Below are positions 12,500-26,300 of a DNA stretch of 64,000 bases, piece after piece (positions within the stretch are counted from its first letter, which is position 1; each line of letters starts with the position of its first letter). This DNA is from Morinoia aosen (taxonomy: Eukaryota; Arthropoda; Malacostraca; Amphipoda; Talitridae), in assembly GCA_030386875.1 (NCBI GenBank), contig CM059560.1, positions 43,814,757-43,878,756 of the forward strand. Direction: 5' to 3'. Made by a program: the position numbers and the translations under genes. The notes under the pieces are model-generated. The model worked only from the letters and a program-made list of their open reading frames with translations, ran no database searches and was not told the origin of the DNA.

Positions 12500-15400
12500 T
12501 CCTTTGTGCGCTGTTGAGATACCTTCTGTACTCCTTTGTGCGCTGTAGAGATACCTTCTGTACTCCTTTGTGCGCTGTAGAGATACCTTCTGTACTCCTT
12601 TGTGCGCTGTAGAGATACCTTCTGTACTCCTTTGTGCGCTGTAGAGATACCTTCTGTACTCCTTTGTACGCTGTAGAGATACCTCGTGTACTCCTTTGTG
12701 CGCTGTAGAGATACCTTCTGTACTCCTTTGTGCGCTGTTGAGATACCTTCTGTACTCCTTTGTGCGCTGTAGAGATACCTTCTGTACTCCTTAGTGCGCT
12801 GTAGAGATACCTTCTGTACTCCTTTGTGCGCTGTAGAGATACCTTCTGTACTCCTTTGTGCGCTGTAGAGATACCTTCTGTACTCCTTTGTGCGCTGTAG
12901 AGATACCTCATGTACTCCTTTGTACGCTGTAGAGATACCTTCTGCACTCCTTTGTACGCTGTAGAGATACCTCGTGTACTCCTTTGTGCGCTGTAGAGAT
13001 ACCTTCTGTACTCCTTTGTACGCTGTAGAGATACCTCGTGTACTCCTTTGAACGTTCTAGAGATATTTCCTGTACTCCTTTGTGCGCTGTAGAGATACCT
13101 TCTGTACTCCTTTGTGCGCTGTAGGGATACCTTCTGTACTCCTTTGTGCGCTGTAGAGATACCTTCTGTACTCCTTTGTGCGCTGTAGAGATACCTTCTG
13201 TACTCCTTTGTGCGCTGTAGAGATACCTTCTGTACTCCTTTGTACGCTGTAGAGATACCTCGTGTACTCCTTTGTACGTTCTAGAGATATTTCCTGTACT
13301 CCTTTGTGCGCTGTAGAGATACCTTCTGTACTCCTTTGTGCGCTGTAGAGATACCTTCTGTACTCCTTTGTGTGCTGTGGAGATACCTTCTGTACTCCTT
13401 TGTGCGCTGTAGAGATACCTTCTGTACTCCTTTGTGCGCTGTAGAGATACCTTCTGTACTCCTTTGTACGCTGTAGAGATACCTCGTGTACTCCTTTGTA
13501 CTTTCTAGAGATATTTCCTGTACTCCTTTGTGCGCTGTAGAGATACCTTCTGTACTCCTTTGTGCGCTGTAGAGATACCTTCTGTCCTCCTTTGTGCGCT
13601 GTAGAGATACCTCGTGTACTCCTTTGTACGCTGTAGAGATACCTTCTGTACTCCTTTGTGCGCTGTAGAGATACCTTCTGTACTCCTTTGTGCGCTGTAG
13701 AGATACCTTCTGTACTCCTTTGTGCGCTGTAGAGATACCTTCTGTACTCTTTTGTGCGCTGTAGAGATACCTCGTGTACTCCTTTGTACGCTGTAGAGAT
13801 ACCTTCTGTACTCCTTTGTGCGCTGTAGAGATACCTTCTGTACTCCTTTGTGCGCTGTAGAGATACCTTCTGTACTCCTTTGTGCGCTGTAGAGATACCT
13901 TCTGTACTCCTTTGTGCGCTGTAGAGATACCTCGTGTACTCCTTTGCACGTTCGAGAGATATTTCCTGTACTCCTTTGTGCGCTGTAGAGATACCTTCTG
14001 TACTCCTTTGTGCGCTGTAGAGATACCTTCTGTACTCCTTTGTGCGCTGTAGAGATACCTCGTGTACTCCTTTGTACGTTCTAGAGATATTTCCTGTACT
14101 CCTTTGTGCGCTGTAGAGATACCTTCTGTACTCCTTTGTGCGCTGTAGAGATACCTTCTGTACTCCTTTGTACGCTGTAGAGATACCTCGTGTACTCCTT
14201 TGTACGTTCTAGAGATATTTCCTGTACTCCTTTGTGCGCTGTAGAGATACCTTCTGTACTCCTTTGTGCGCTGTAGAGATACCTTCTGTACTCCTTTGTG
14301 CGCTGTTGAGATACCTTCTGTACGCCTTTGTGCGCTGTAGAGATACCTTCTGTACTCCTTTGTGCGCTGTAGAGATACCTTCTGTACTCCTATGTGCGCT
14401 GTAGAGATACCTTCTGTACTCCTTTGTGCGCTGTAGAGATACCTCGTGTACTCCTTTGTACGTTCTAGAGATATTTCCTGTACTCCTTTGTGCGCTGTAG
14501 AGATACCTTCTGTACTCCTTTGTGCGCTGTAGAGATACCTTCTGTACTCCTTTGTGCGCTGTAGAGATACCTCGTGTACTCCTTCGTACGTTCTAGAGAT
14601 ATTTCCTGTACTCCTTTGTGCGCTGTAGAGATACCTTCGGTACTCCTTTGTGCGCTGTAGAGATACCTTCTGTACTCCTTTGTGCGCTGTAGAGATACCT
14701 TCTGTACTCCTTTGTGCGCTGTAGAGATACCTTCTGTACTCCTTTGTACGCTGTAGAGATACCTCGTGTACTCCTTTGTGCGCTGTAGAGATACCTTCTG
14801 TACTCCTTTGTGCGCTGTAGAGATACCTTCTGTACTCCTTTGTGCGCTGTAGAGATACCTTCTGTACTCCTTTGTACGCTGTAGAGATACCTCGTGTACT
14901 CCTTTGTACGTTCTAGAGATATTTCCTGTACTCCTTTGTGCGCTGTAGAGAGACCTTCTGTACTCCTTTGTGCGCTGTAGAGATACCTTCTTTACTCCTT
15001 TGTGCGCTGTAGAGATACCTTCTGTACTCCTTTGTGCGCTGTAGAGATACCTTCTGTACTCCTTTGTGCGCTGTAGAGATACCTCGTGTACTCCTTTGTA
15101 CGCTGTAGAGATACCTTCTGTACTCCTTTGTGCGCTGTAGAGATACCTTCTGTACTCCTTTGAACGCTGTAGAGATACCTTCTGTACTCCTTTGTGCGCT
15201 GTAGAGATACCTCGTGTACTCCTTTGTACGTTCTAGAGATATTTCCTGAACTCCTTTGTGCGCTGTAGAGATTCCTTCTGTACTCCTTTGTGCGCTGTAG
15301 AGATACCTTCTGTACTCCTTTGTGCGCTGTAGAGAGACCTTCTGTACTCCTTTGTGCGCTGTAGAGATACCTTCTGTACTTCTTTGTGCGCTGTAGAGAT

Positions 15401-17011
15401 ACCTCGTGTACTCCTTTGTACGTTCTAGAGATATTTCCTGTACTCCTATGTGCGCTGTAGAGATACCTTCTGTACTCCTTTGTGCGCTGTAGAGATGCCT
15501 TCTGTACTCCTTTGCGCGCTGTAGAGATACCTTCTGTACTCCTTTGTACGCTGTAGAGATACCTTCTGTACTCCTTTGTGCGCTGTAGAGATACCTTCTG
15601 TACTCCTTTGTACGCTGTAGAGAAACCTCGTGTACTCCTTTGTACGTTCTAGAGGTATTTCCTGTACTCCTTTGTGCGCTGTAGAGATACCTTCTGTACT
15701 CCTTTGTGCGCTGTAGAGATACCTTCTGTACTCCTTTGTGCGCTGTAGAGATACCTTCTGTACTCCTTTGTGCGCTGTAGAGATACCTTCTGTACTCCTT
15801 TGTACGCTGTAGAGATACCTTCTGTACTCCTTTGTGCGCTGTAGAGATACCTTCTGTACTCCTTTGTACGCTGTAGAGATACCTCGTGTACTCCTTTGTA
15901 CGTTCTAGAGATATTTCCTGTACTCCTTTGTGCGCTGTAGAGATACCTTCTGTACTCCTTTGTGCGCTATAGAGATACCTTCTGTACTCCTTTGTGCGCT
16001 GTAGAGATACCTTCTGACTCCTTTGTAGGCTGTAGAGATTCCTTCTGTACTCCTTTGTGCGCTGTAGAGATACCTTCTGTACTCCTTTGTGCGCTGTAGA
16101 GATACCTTCTGTTCTCTTTTGTACGCTGTAGAGATACCTCGTGTACTCCTTTGTACGTTCTAGAGATAGTTCCTGTACTCCTTTGTGCGCTGTAGAGATA
16201 CCTTCTGTACTCCTTTGTGCGCTGTAGAGATACCTTCTGTACTCCTTTGTGCGCTGTAGAGATACCTTCTGTACTCCTTTGTACGCTGTAGAGATACCTT
16301 CTGTACTCCTTTGTGCGCTGTAGAGATACCTTCTGTACTCCTTTGTACGCTGTAGAGATACCTCGTGTACTCCTTTGTACGTTCTAGAGATATTTCCTGT
16401 ACTCCTTTGTGCGCTGTAGAGATACCTTCTGTACTCCTTTGTGCGCTGTAGAGATACCTTCTGTACTCCTTTGTACGCTGTAGAGATACCTTCTGTACTC
16501 CTTTGTGCGCTGTAGAGATACCTTCTGTACTCCTTTGTACGCTGTAGAGATACCTCGTGTACTCCTTTGTACGTTCTAGAGATATTTCCTGTACTCCTTT
16601 GTGCGCTGTAGAGATACCTTCTGTACTCCTTTGTGCGCTGTAGAGATACCTTCTGTACTCCTTTGTGCGCTGTTGAGATACCTTCTGTACTCCTTTGTGC
16701 GCTGTAGAGATACCTTCTGTACTCCTTTGTGCGCTGTAGAGATACCTTCTGTACTCCTTTGTGCGCTGTAGAGATACCTTCTGTACTCCTTTGTACGCTG
16801 TAGAGATACCTCGTGTACTCCTTTGTGCGCTGTAGAGATACCTTCTGTACTCCTTTGTGCGCTGTAGAGATACCTCATGTACTCCTTTGTACGCTGTAGA
16901 GATACCTTCTGCACTCCTTTGTACGCTGTAGAGATACCTCGTGTACTCCTTTGTGCGCTGTAGAGATACCTTCTGTACTCCTTTGTACGCTGTAGAGATA
17001 CCTCGTGTACT
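12500..17011 (+). repeat. ~4.5-kb duplicated segment, left copy
   Basis: The segment is co-linear with about 53,556-58,098. The offset is 41,056 from about 12.5 to 13.3 kb (shared CTTAGTGCGCTG at 12,790 and 53,846), then 40,832 to about 16.2 kb (shared single-base deletion CTTCTGACTCC at 16,011 and 56,843), then about 41,088 to the end. The offset steps are whole-monomer gains or losses (7 and 8 monomers). The left copy carries a unique GTACTTTCTAGAG monomer near 13,498 within the seven monomers missing from the right copy. Confidence 0.87.
16011..16021 (+). other. Single-base deletion in one monomer (31 bp)
   Basis: CTTCTGACTCC stands where other monomers have CTTCTGTACTCC. The identical deletion is at 56,843-56,853, exactly 40,832 bp away, which supports common descent of the two segments. 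The copies of this region at 26.3 kb and 46.7 kb keep the full 32 bp, so the deletion postdates the split from them. Confidence 0.9.
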
Positions 17012-19667
17012 CCTATGTACGTTCTAGAGATATTTCCTGTACTTCTTTGTGCGCTGTAGAGATACCTTCTGTACTCCTTTGTGCGCTGTAGGGATACCTT
17101 CTGTACTCCTTTGTGCGCTGTAGAGATACCTTCTGTACTCCTTTGTGCGCTGTAGAGATACCTTCTGTACTCCTTTGTGCGCTGTAGAGATACCTTCTGT
17201 ACTCCTTTGTACGCTGTAGAGATACCTCGTTTACTCCTTTGTACGTTCTAGAGATATTTCCTGTACTCCTTTGTGCGCTGTAGAGATACCTTCTGTACTC
17301 CTTTGTGCGCTGTAGAGATACCTTCTGTACTCCTTTGTGCGCTGTAGAGATACCTTCTGTACTCCTTTGTGCGCTGTAGAGATACCTTCTGTACTCCTTT
17401 GTGCGCTGTAGAGATACCTTCTGTACTCCTTTGTACGCTGTAGAGATACCTCGTGTACTCCTTTGTACGTTCTAGAGATATTTCCTGTACTCCTTTGTGC
17501 GCTGTAGAGATACCTTCTGTACTCCTTTGTGCGCTGTAGAGATACCTTCTGTACTCCTTTGTGCGCTGTAGAGATACCTCGTGTACTCCTTTGTACGCTG
17601 TAGAGATACCTTCTGTACTCCTTTGTGCGCTGTAGAGATACCTTCTGTACTCCTTTGTGCGCTGTAGAGATACCTTCTGTACTCCTTTGTGCGCTGTAGA
17701 GATACCTTCTGTACTCTTTTGTGCGCTGTAGAGATACCTCGTGTACTCCTTTGTACGCTGTAGAGATACCTTCTGTACTCCTTTGTGCGCTGTAGAGATA
17801 CCTTCTGTACTCCTTTGTGCGCTGTAGAGATACCTTCTGTACTCCTTTGTGCGCTGTAGAGATACATTCTGTGCTCCTTTGTGCGCTGTAGAGATACCTT
17901 CTGTACTCCTTTGTGCGCTGTAGAGATACCTCGTGTACTCCTTTGTACGTTCTAGAGATATTTCCTGTACTCCTTTGTGCGCTGTAGAGATACCTTCTGT
18001 ACTCCTTTGTGCGCTGTAGAGATACCTTCTGTACTCCTTTGTGCGCTGTAGAGATACCTCGTGTACTCCTTTGTACGTTCTAGAGATATTTCCTGTACTC
18101 CTTTGTGCGCTGTAGAGATACCTTCTGTACTCCTTTGTGCGCTGTAGAGATACCTTCTGTACTCCTTTGTACGCTGTAGAGATACCTCGTGTACTCCTTT
18201 GTACGTTCTAGAGATATTTCCTGTACTCCTTTGTGCGATGTAGAGATACCTTCTGTACTCCTTTGTGCGCTGTAGAGATACCTTCTGTACTCCTTTGTGC
18301 GCTGTAGAGATACCTTCTGTACTCCTTTGTGCGCTGTAGAGATACCTTCTGTACTCCTTTGTACGTTCTAGAGATATTTCCTGTACTCCTTTGTGCGCTG
18401 TAGAGATACCTTCTGTACTCCTTTGTACGCTGTAGAGATACCTCGTGTACTCCTTTGTACGTTCTAGAGATATTTCCTGTACTCCTTTGTGCGCTGTAGA
18501 GATACCTTCTGTACTCCTTTGTGCGCTGTAGAGATACCTTCTGTACTCCTTTGTGCGCTGTAGAGATACCTTCTGTACTCCTTTGTACGCTCTAGAGATA
18601 CCTCGTGTACTCCTTTGTACGTTCTAGAGATATTTCCTGTACTCCTTTGTGCGCTGTAGAGATACCTTCTCTACTCCTTTGTGCGCTGTAGAGATACCTT
18701 CTGTACTTCTTTGTGCGCTGTAGAGATACCTTCTGTACTCCTTTGTACGCTGTAGAGATACCTTCTGTACTCCTTTGTACGCTGTAGAGATACCTTCTGT
18801 ACTCCTTCGTACGCTGTAGAGATACCTCGTGTACTCCTTTGTACGTTCTAGAGATATTTCCTGTACTCCTTTGTGCGCTGTAGAGATACCTTCTGTACTC
18901 CTTTGTGCGCTGTAGAGATACCTTCTGTACTCCTTTGTACGCTGTAGAGATACCTTCTGTACTCCTTTGTGCGCTGTAGAGATACCTTCTGTACTCCTTT
19001 GTACGCTGTAGAGATACCTCGTGTACTCCTTTGTACGTTCTAGAGATATTTCCTGTACTCCTTTTTGCGCTGTAGAGATACCTTCTGTACTCCTTTGTGC
19101 GCTGTAGAGATACCTTCTGTACTCCTTTGTGCGCTGTTGAGATACCTTCTGTACTCCTTTGTGCGCTGTAGAGATACCTTCTGTACTCCTTTGTGCGCTG
19201 TAGAGATACCTTCTGTACTCCTTTGTGCGCTGTAGAGATACCTTCTGTACTCCTTTGTGCGCTGTAGAGATACCTTCTGTACTCCTTTGTACGCTGTAGA
19301 GATACCTCGTGTACTCCTTTGTGCGCTGTAGAGATACCTTCTGTACTCCTTTGTGCGCTGTTGAGATACCTTCTGTACTCCTTTGTGCGCTGTAGAGATA
19401 CCTTCTGTACTCCTTTGTGCGCTGTAGAGATACCTTCTGTACTCCTTTGTGCGCTGTAGAGATACCTTCTGTACTCCTTTGTGCGCTGTAGAGATACCTT
19501 CTGTACTCCTTTGTGCGCTGTAGAGATACCTCATGTACTCCTTTGTACGCTGTAGAGATACCTTCTGCACTCCTTTGTACGCTGTAGAGATACCTCGTGT
19601 ACTCCTTTGTGCGCTGTAGAGATACCTTCTGTACTCCTTTGTACGCTGTAGAGATACCTCGTGTACT
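17012..19667 (+). repeat. 83-monomer supra-unit (2,656 bp)
   Basis: The unit opens with the CTCCTATGTACG landmark and the GTAGGGATACC marker (near 17,088). It ends at the next landmark, 2,656 bp later, one monomer longer than the 82-monomer units at the left edge. Its beginning matches 20 onward at offset 16,992 (531 monomers). A substituted monomer, CCTTTTTGCGCTG, lies near 19,061. Confidence 0.87.
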
Positions 19668-21290
19668 CCTATGTACGTTCTAGAGATATTTCCTGTACTT
19701 CTTTGTGCGCTGTAGAGATACCTTCTGTACTCCTTTGTGCGCTGTAGGGATACCTTCTGTACTCCTTTGTGCGCTGTAGAGATACCTTCTGTACTCCTTT
19801 GTGCGCTGTAGAGATACCTTCTGTACTCCTTTGTGCGCTGTAGAGATACCTTCTGTACTCCTTTGTACGCTGTAGAGATACCTCGTTTACTCCTTTGTAC
19901 GTTCTAGAGATATTTCCTGTACTCCTTTTTGCGCTGTAGAGATACCTTCTGTACTCCTTTGTGCGCTGTAGAGATACCTTCTGTACTCCTTTGTGCGCTG
20001 TAGAGATACCTTCTGTACTCCTTTGTGCGCTGTAGAGATACCTTCTGTACTCCTTTGTGCGCTGTAGAGATACCTTCTGTACTCCTTTGTACGCTGTAGA
20101 GATACCTCGTGTACTCTTTTGTACGTTCTAGAGATATTTCCTGTACTCCTTTGTGCGCTGTAGAGATACCTTCTGTACTCCTTTGTGCGCTGTAGAGATA
20201 CCTTCTGTACTCCTTTGTGCGCTGTAGAGATACCTCGTGTACTCCTTTGTACCCTGTAGAGATACCTTCTGTACTCCTTTGTGCGCTGTAGAGATATCTT
20301 CTGTACTCCTTTGTGCGCTGTAGAGATACCTTCTGTACTCCTTTGTGCGCTGTAGAGATACCTTCTGTACTCTTTTGTGCGCTGTAGAGATACCTCGTGT
20401 ACTCCTTTGTACGCTGTAGAGATACCTTCTGTACTCCTTTGTGCGCTGTAGAGATACCTTCTGTACTCCTTTGTGCGCTGTAGAGATACCTTCTGTACTC
20501 CTTAGTGCGCTGTAGAGATACATTCTGTACTCCTTTGTGCGCTGTAGAGATACCTTCTGTACTCCTTTGTGCGCTGTAGAGATACCTCGTGTACTCCTTT
20601 GTACGTTCTAGAGATATTTCCTGTACTCCTTTGTGCACTGTAGAGATACCTTCTGTACTCCTCTGTGCGCTGTAGAGATACCTTCTGTACTCCTTTGTGC
20701 GCTGTAGAGATACCTCGTGTACTCCTTTGTACGTTCCAGAGATATTTCCTGTACTCCTTTGTGCGCTGTAGAGATACCTTCTGTACTCCTTTGTGCGCTG
20801 TAGAGATACCTTCTGTACTCCTTTGTACGCTGTAGAGATACCTCGTGTACTCCTTTGTACGTTCTAGAGATATTTCCTGTACTCCTTTGTGCGATGTAGA
20901 GATACCTTCTGTACTCCTTTGTGCGCTGTAGAGATACCTTCTGTACTCCTTTGTGCGCTGTAGAGATACCTTCTGTACTCCTTTGTGGGCTGTAGAGATA
21001 CCTTCTGTACTCCTTTGTACGTTCTAGAGATATTTCCTGTACTCCTTTGTGCGCTGTAGAGATACCTTCTGTACTCCTTTGTACGCTGTAGAGATACCTC
21101 GTGTACTCCTTTGTACGTTCTAGAGATATTTCCTGTACTCCTTTGTGCGCTGTAGAGATACCTTCTGTACTCCTTTGTGCGCTGTAGAGATACCTTCTGT
21201 ACTCCTTTGTGCGCTGTAGAGATACCTTCTGTACTCCTTTGTACGCTCTAGAGATACCTCGTGTACTCCTTTGTACGTTCTAGAGATATT
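17400..21290 (+). repeat. ~3.9-kb duplicated segment, partner at 37.3-41.2 kb
   Basis: The segment matches 37,304-41,194 at a constant offset of 19,904 bp (622 monomers). Shared anchors are the C monomers near 17,464 and 21,012, CTCATGTAC (near 19,529 and 39,433), the landmark at 19,668 and 39,572, and GCGATG (20,891 and 40,795). The two copies differ by scattered substitutions only, with no register change. Confidence 0.85.
19668..21290 (+). repeat. Partial supra-unit, matching left edge and 39.6 kb
   Basis: The unit starts at the landmark with CTCCTATGTACG and GTAGGGATACC (near 19,744). It matches 2,644 onward at offset 17,024 and 39,572 onward at offset 19,904. Private variants such as GTACCCTG (near 20,250), GTTCCAGAG (near 20,733) and GTGGGCTG (near 20,986) show divergence after duplication. 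The co-linear match ends near 21,290, where the partner has CCTTCTCTACTCC and this copy does not. Confidence 0.83.
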
Positions 21291-21410
21291 TCCTGTACTC
21301 CTTTGTACGCTGTAGAGATACCTTCTGTACTCCTTTGTGCGCTGTAGAGATACCTTCTGTACTCCTTTGTGCGCTGTAGAGATACCATCTGTACTCCTTT
21401 GTGCGCTGTA

Positions 21411-23360
21411 GAGATACCTTCTGTACTCTTTTGTGCGCTGTAGAGATACCTCGTGTACTCCTTTGTACGCTGTAGAGATACCTTCTGTATTCCTTTGTGC
21501 GCTGTAGAGATACCTTCTGTACTCCTTTGTGCGCTGTAGAGATACCTTCTGTACTCCTTTGTGCGCTGTAGAGATACCTTCTGTACTCCTTTGTGCGCTG
21601 TAGAGATACCTTCTGTACTCCTTTGTGCGCTGTAGAGATACCTCGTGTACTCCTTTGTACGTTCGAGAGATATTTCCTGTACTCCTTTGTGCGCTGTAGA
21701 GATACCTTCTGTACTCCTTTGTGCGCTGTAGAGATACCTTCTGTACTTCTTTGTGCGCTGTAGAGATACCTCGTGTACTCCTTTGTACGTTCTAGAGATA
21801 TTTCCTGTACTCCTTTGTGCGCTGTAGAGATACCTTCTGTACTCCTTTGTGCGCTGTAGAGATACCTTCTGTACTCCTTTGTACGCTGTAGAGATACCTC
21901 GTGTACTCCTTTGTACGTTCTAGAGATATTTCCTGTACTCCTTTGTGCGCTGTAGAGATACCTTCTGTACTCCTTTGTGCGCTGTAGAGATACCTTCTGT
22001 ACTCCTTTGTGCGCTGTTGAGATACCTTCTGTACGCCTTTGTGCGCTGTAGAGATACCTTCTGTACTCCTTTGTGCGCTGTAGAGATACCTTCTGTACTC
22101 CTATGTGCGCTGTAGAGATACCTTCTGTACTCCTTTGTGCGCTGTAGAGATACCTCGTGTACTCCTTTGTACGTTCTAGAGATATTTCCTGTACTCCTTT
22201 GTGCGCTGTAGAGATACCTTCTGTACTCCTTTGTGCGCTGTAGAGATACCTTCTGTACTCCTTTGTGCGCTGTAGAGATACCTCGTGTACTCCTTCGTAC
22301 GTTCTAGAGATATTTCCTGTACTCCTTTGTGCGCTGTAGAGATACCTTCTGTACTCCTTTGTGCGCTGTAGAGATACCTTCTGTACTCCTTTGTGCGCTG
22401 TAGAGATACCTTCTGTACTCCTTTGTGCGCTGTAGAGATACCTTCTGTACTCCTTTGTACGCTGTAGAGATACCTCGTGTACTCCTTTGTGCGCTGTAGA
22501 GATACCTTCTGTACTCCTTTGTGCGCTGTAGAGATACCTTCTGTACTCCTTTGTGCGCTGTAGAGATACCTTCTGTACTCCTTTGTATGCTGTAGAGATA
22601 CCTCGTGTACTCCTTTGTACGTTCTAGAGATATTTCCTGTACTCCTTTGTGCGCTGTAGAGATACCTTCTGTACTCCTTTGTGCGCTGTAGAGATACCTT
22701 CTTTACTCCTTTGTGCGCTGTAGAGATACCTTTTGTACTCCTTTGTGCGCTGTAGAGATACCTTCTGTACTCCTTTGTGAGCTGTAGAGATACCTCGTGT
22801 ACTCCTTTCTACGCTGTAGAGATACCTTCTGTACTCCTTTGTGCGCTGTAGAGATACCTTCTGTACTCCTTTGAACGCTGTAGAGATACCTTCTGTACTC
22901 CTTTGTGCGCTGTAGAGATACCTCGTGTACTCCTTTGTACGTTCTAGAGATATTTCCTGTACTTCTTTGTGCGCTGTAGAGATTCCTTCTGTACTCCTTT
23001 GTGCGCTGTAGAGATACCTTCTGTACTCCTTTGTGCGCTGTAGAGAGACCTTCTGTACTCCTTTGTGCGCTGTAGAGATACCTTCTGTACTTCTTTGTGC
23101 GCTGTAGAGATACCTCGTGTACTCCTTTGTACGTTCTAGAGATATTTCCTGTACTCCTTTGTGCGCTGTAGAGATAACTTCTGTACTCCTTTGTGCGCTG
23201 TAGAGATGCCTTCTGTACTCCTTTGCGCGCTGTAGAGATACCTTCTGTACTCCTTTGTACGCTGTAGAGATACCTTCTGTACTCCTTTGTGCGCTGTAGA
23301 GTTACCTTCTGTACTCCTTTGTACGCTGTAGAGATACCTCGTGTACTCCTTTGTACGTTC
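21411..23360 (+). repeat. ~1.95-kb segment duplicated from or with 13.7-15.65 kb
   Basis: The segment is co-linear with 13,700-15,650 at offset 7,711 (241 monomers minus 1, the missing base being the deletion near 16,011 that lies between the copies). Shared markers are TTCGAGAG (13,951 and 21,662), CCTTCGTACG (14,581 and 22,292), TGAACGCTG (15,161 and 22,872), TTTGCGCGC (15,511 and 23,222) and TAGAGGTATTTCC (about 15,650 and 23,361). Confidence 0.83.
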
Positions 23361-26300
23361 TAGAGGTATTTCCTGTACTCCTTTGTGCGCTGTAGAGATA
23401 TCTTCTGTACTCCTTTGTGCGCTGTAGAGATACCTTCTGTACTCCTTTGTGCGCTGTAGAGATACCTTCTGTACTCCTTTGTGCGCTGTAGAGATACCTT
23501 CTGTACTCCTTTGTACGCTGTAGAGATACCTTCTGTACTCCTTTGTACGCTGTAGAGATACCTCGTGTACTCCTTTGTACGTTCTATAGATATTTCCTGT
23601 ACTCCTTTGTGCGATGTAGAGATACCTTCTGTACTCCTTTGTGCGCTGTAGAGATACCTTCTGTACTCCTTTGTGCGCTGTAGAGATACCTTCTGTACTC
23701 CTTTGTGCGCTGTAGAGATACCTTCTGTACTCCTTTGTACGTTCTAGAGATATTTCCTGTACTCCTTTGTGCGCTGTAGAGATACCTTCTGTACTCCTTT
23801 GTACGCTGTAGAGATACCTCGTGTACTCCTTTGTACGTTCTAGAGATATTTCCTGTACTCCTTTGTGCGCTGTAGAGATACCTTCTGTACTCCTTTGTGC
23901 GCTGTAGAGATACCTTCTGTACTCCTTTGTGCGCTGTAGAGATACCTTCTGTATTCCTTTGTACGCTCTAGAGATACCTCGTGTACTCCTTTGTACGTTC
24001 TAGAGATATTTCCTGTACTCCTTTGTGCGCTGTAGAGATACCTTCTCTACTCCTTTGTGCGCTGTAGAGATACCTTCTGTACTTCTTTGTGCGCTGTAGA
24101 GATACCTTCTGTACTCCTTTGTGCGCTGTAGAGATACCTTCTGTACTCCTTTGTGCGCTGTAGAGATACCTTCTGTACTCCTTTGTACGCTGTAGAGATA
24201 CCTCGTGTACTCCTTTGTACGTTCTAGAGATATTTCCTGTACTCCTTTGTGCGCTGTAGAGATACCTTCTGTACTCCTTTGTGCGCTGTAGAGGTACCTT
24301 CTGTACTCCTTTGTGCGCTGTAGAGATACCTTCTGTACTCCTTTGTGCGCTGTAGAGATACCTTCTGTACTCTTTTGTGCGCTGTAGAGATACCTCGTGT
24401 ACTCCTTTGTACGCTGTAGAGATACCTTCTGTACTCCTTTGTGCGCTGTAGAGATACCTTCTGTACTCCTTTGTGCGCTGTAGAGATACCTTCTGTACTC
24501 CTTTGTGCGCTGTAGAGATACCTTCTGTACTCCTTTGTGCGCTGTAGAGATACCTTCTGTACTCCTTTGTGCGCTGTAGAGATACCTCGTGTACTCCTTT
24601 GTACGTTCGAGAGATATTTCCTGTACTCCTTTGTGCGCTGTAGAGATACCTTCTGTACTCCTTTGTGCGCTGTAGAGATACCTTCTGTACTCCTTTGTGC
24701 GCTGTAGAGATACCTCGTGTACTCCTTTGTACGTTCTAGAGATATTTCCTGTACTCCTTTGTGCGCTGTAGAGATACCTTCTGTACTCCTTTGTGCGCTG
24801 TAGAGATACCTTCTGTACTCCTTTGTACGCTGTAGAGATACCTCGTGTACTCCTTTGTACGTTCTAGAGATATTTCCTGTACTCCTTTGTGCGCTGTAGA
24901 GATACCTTCTGTACTCCTTTGTGCGCTGTAGAGATACCTTATGTACTCCTTTGTGCGCTGTTGAGATACCTTCTGTACGCCTTTGTGCGCTGTAGAGATA
25001 CCTTCTGTACTCCTTTGTGCGCTGTAGAGATACCTTCTGTACTCCTATGTGCGCTGTAGAGATACCTTCTTTACTCCTTTGTGCGCTGTAGAGATACCTC
25101 GTGTACTCCTTTGTACGTTCTAGAGATATTTCCTGTACTCCTTTGTGCGCTGTAGAGATACCTTCTGTACTCCTTTGTGCGCTGTAGAGATACCTTCTGT
25201 ACTCCTTTGTGCGCTGTAGAGATACCTCGTGTACTCCTTCGTACGTTCTAGAGATATTTCCTGTACTCCTTTGTGCGCTGTAGAGATACCTTCTGTACTC
25301 CTTTGTGCGCTGTAGAGATACCTTCTGTACTCCTTTGTGCGCTGTAGAGATACCTTCTGTACTCCTTTGTGCGCTGTAGAGATACCTTCTGTACTCCTTT
25401 GTACGCTGTAGAGATACCTCGTGTACTCCTTTGTGCGCTGTAGAGATACCTTCTGTACTCCTTCTGTGCGCTGTAGAGATACCTTCTGTACTCCTTTGTG
25501 CGCTGTAGAGATACCTTCTGTACTCCTTTGTACGCTGTAGAGATACCTCGTGTACTCCTTTGTACGTTCCAGAGATATTTCCTGTACTCCTTTGTGCGCT
25601 GTAGAGATACCTTCTGTACTCCTTTGTGCGCTGTAGAGATACCTTCTTTACTCCTTTGTGCGCTGTGGAGATACCTTCTGTACTCCTTTGTACGCTGTAG
25701 AGATACCTTCTGTACTCCTTTGTGCGCTGTAGAGATACCTTCTGTACTTCTTTGTGCGCTGTAGAGATACCTCGTGTACTCCATTGTACGTTCTAGAGAT
25801 ATTTCCTGTACTCCTTTGTGCGCTGTAGAGATACCTTCTGTACTCCTTTGTGCGCTGTAGAGATGCCTTCTGTACTCCTTTGCGCGCTGTAGAGATACCT
25901 TCTGTACTCCTTTGTACGCTGTAGAGATACCTTCTGTACTCCTTTGTGCGCTGTAGAGATACCTTCTGTACTCCTTTGTACGCTGTAGAGATACCTCGTG
26001 TACTCCTTTGTACGTTCTAGAGGTATTTCCTGTACTCCTTTGTGCGCTGTAGAGATACCTTCTGAACTCCTTTGTGCGCTGTAGAGATACCTTCTGTACT
26101 CCTTTGTGCGCTGTAGAGATACCTTCTGTACTCCTTTGTGCGCTGTAGAGATACCTTCTGTACTCCTTTGTACGCTGTAGAGATACCTTCTGTACTCCTT
26201 TGTGCGCTGTAGAGATACCTTCTGTACTCCTTTGTACGCTGTAGAGATACCTCGTGTACTCCTTTGTACGTTCTAGAGATATTTCCTGTACTCCTTTGTG

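Noticed and set aside
11457-12947. Minus-strand open frame of 496 codons, the longest in the window, with many shorter ones of the same peptide repeat
   Set aside because: It is the satellite read through in a naturally stop-free orientation. The peptide period of 32 residues equals three monomers read in three frames. It starts at variant ATG or GTG bases, stops at type C monomers, and has no promoter, intron or flanking structure.
25498-25764. Plus-strand open frame of 88 codons, repeated at 30,715-30,981
   Set aside because: It is open only because variants (GCTGTGGAG, GTTCCAGAG and the run around them) remove the in-frame TAG. The two copies are the 5,217-bp duplication. The product is a low-complexity Cys/Tyr/Leu repeat with no domain.
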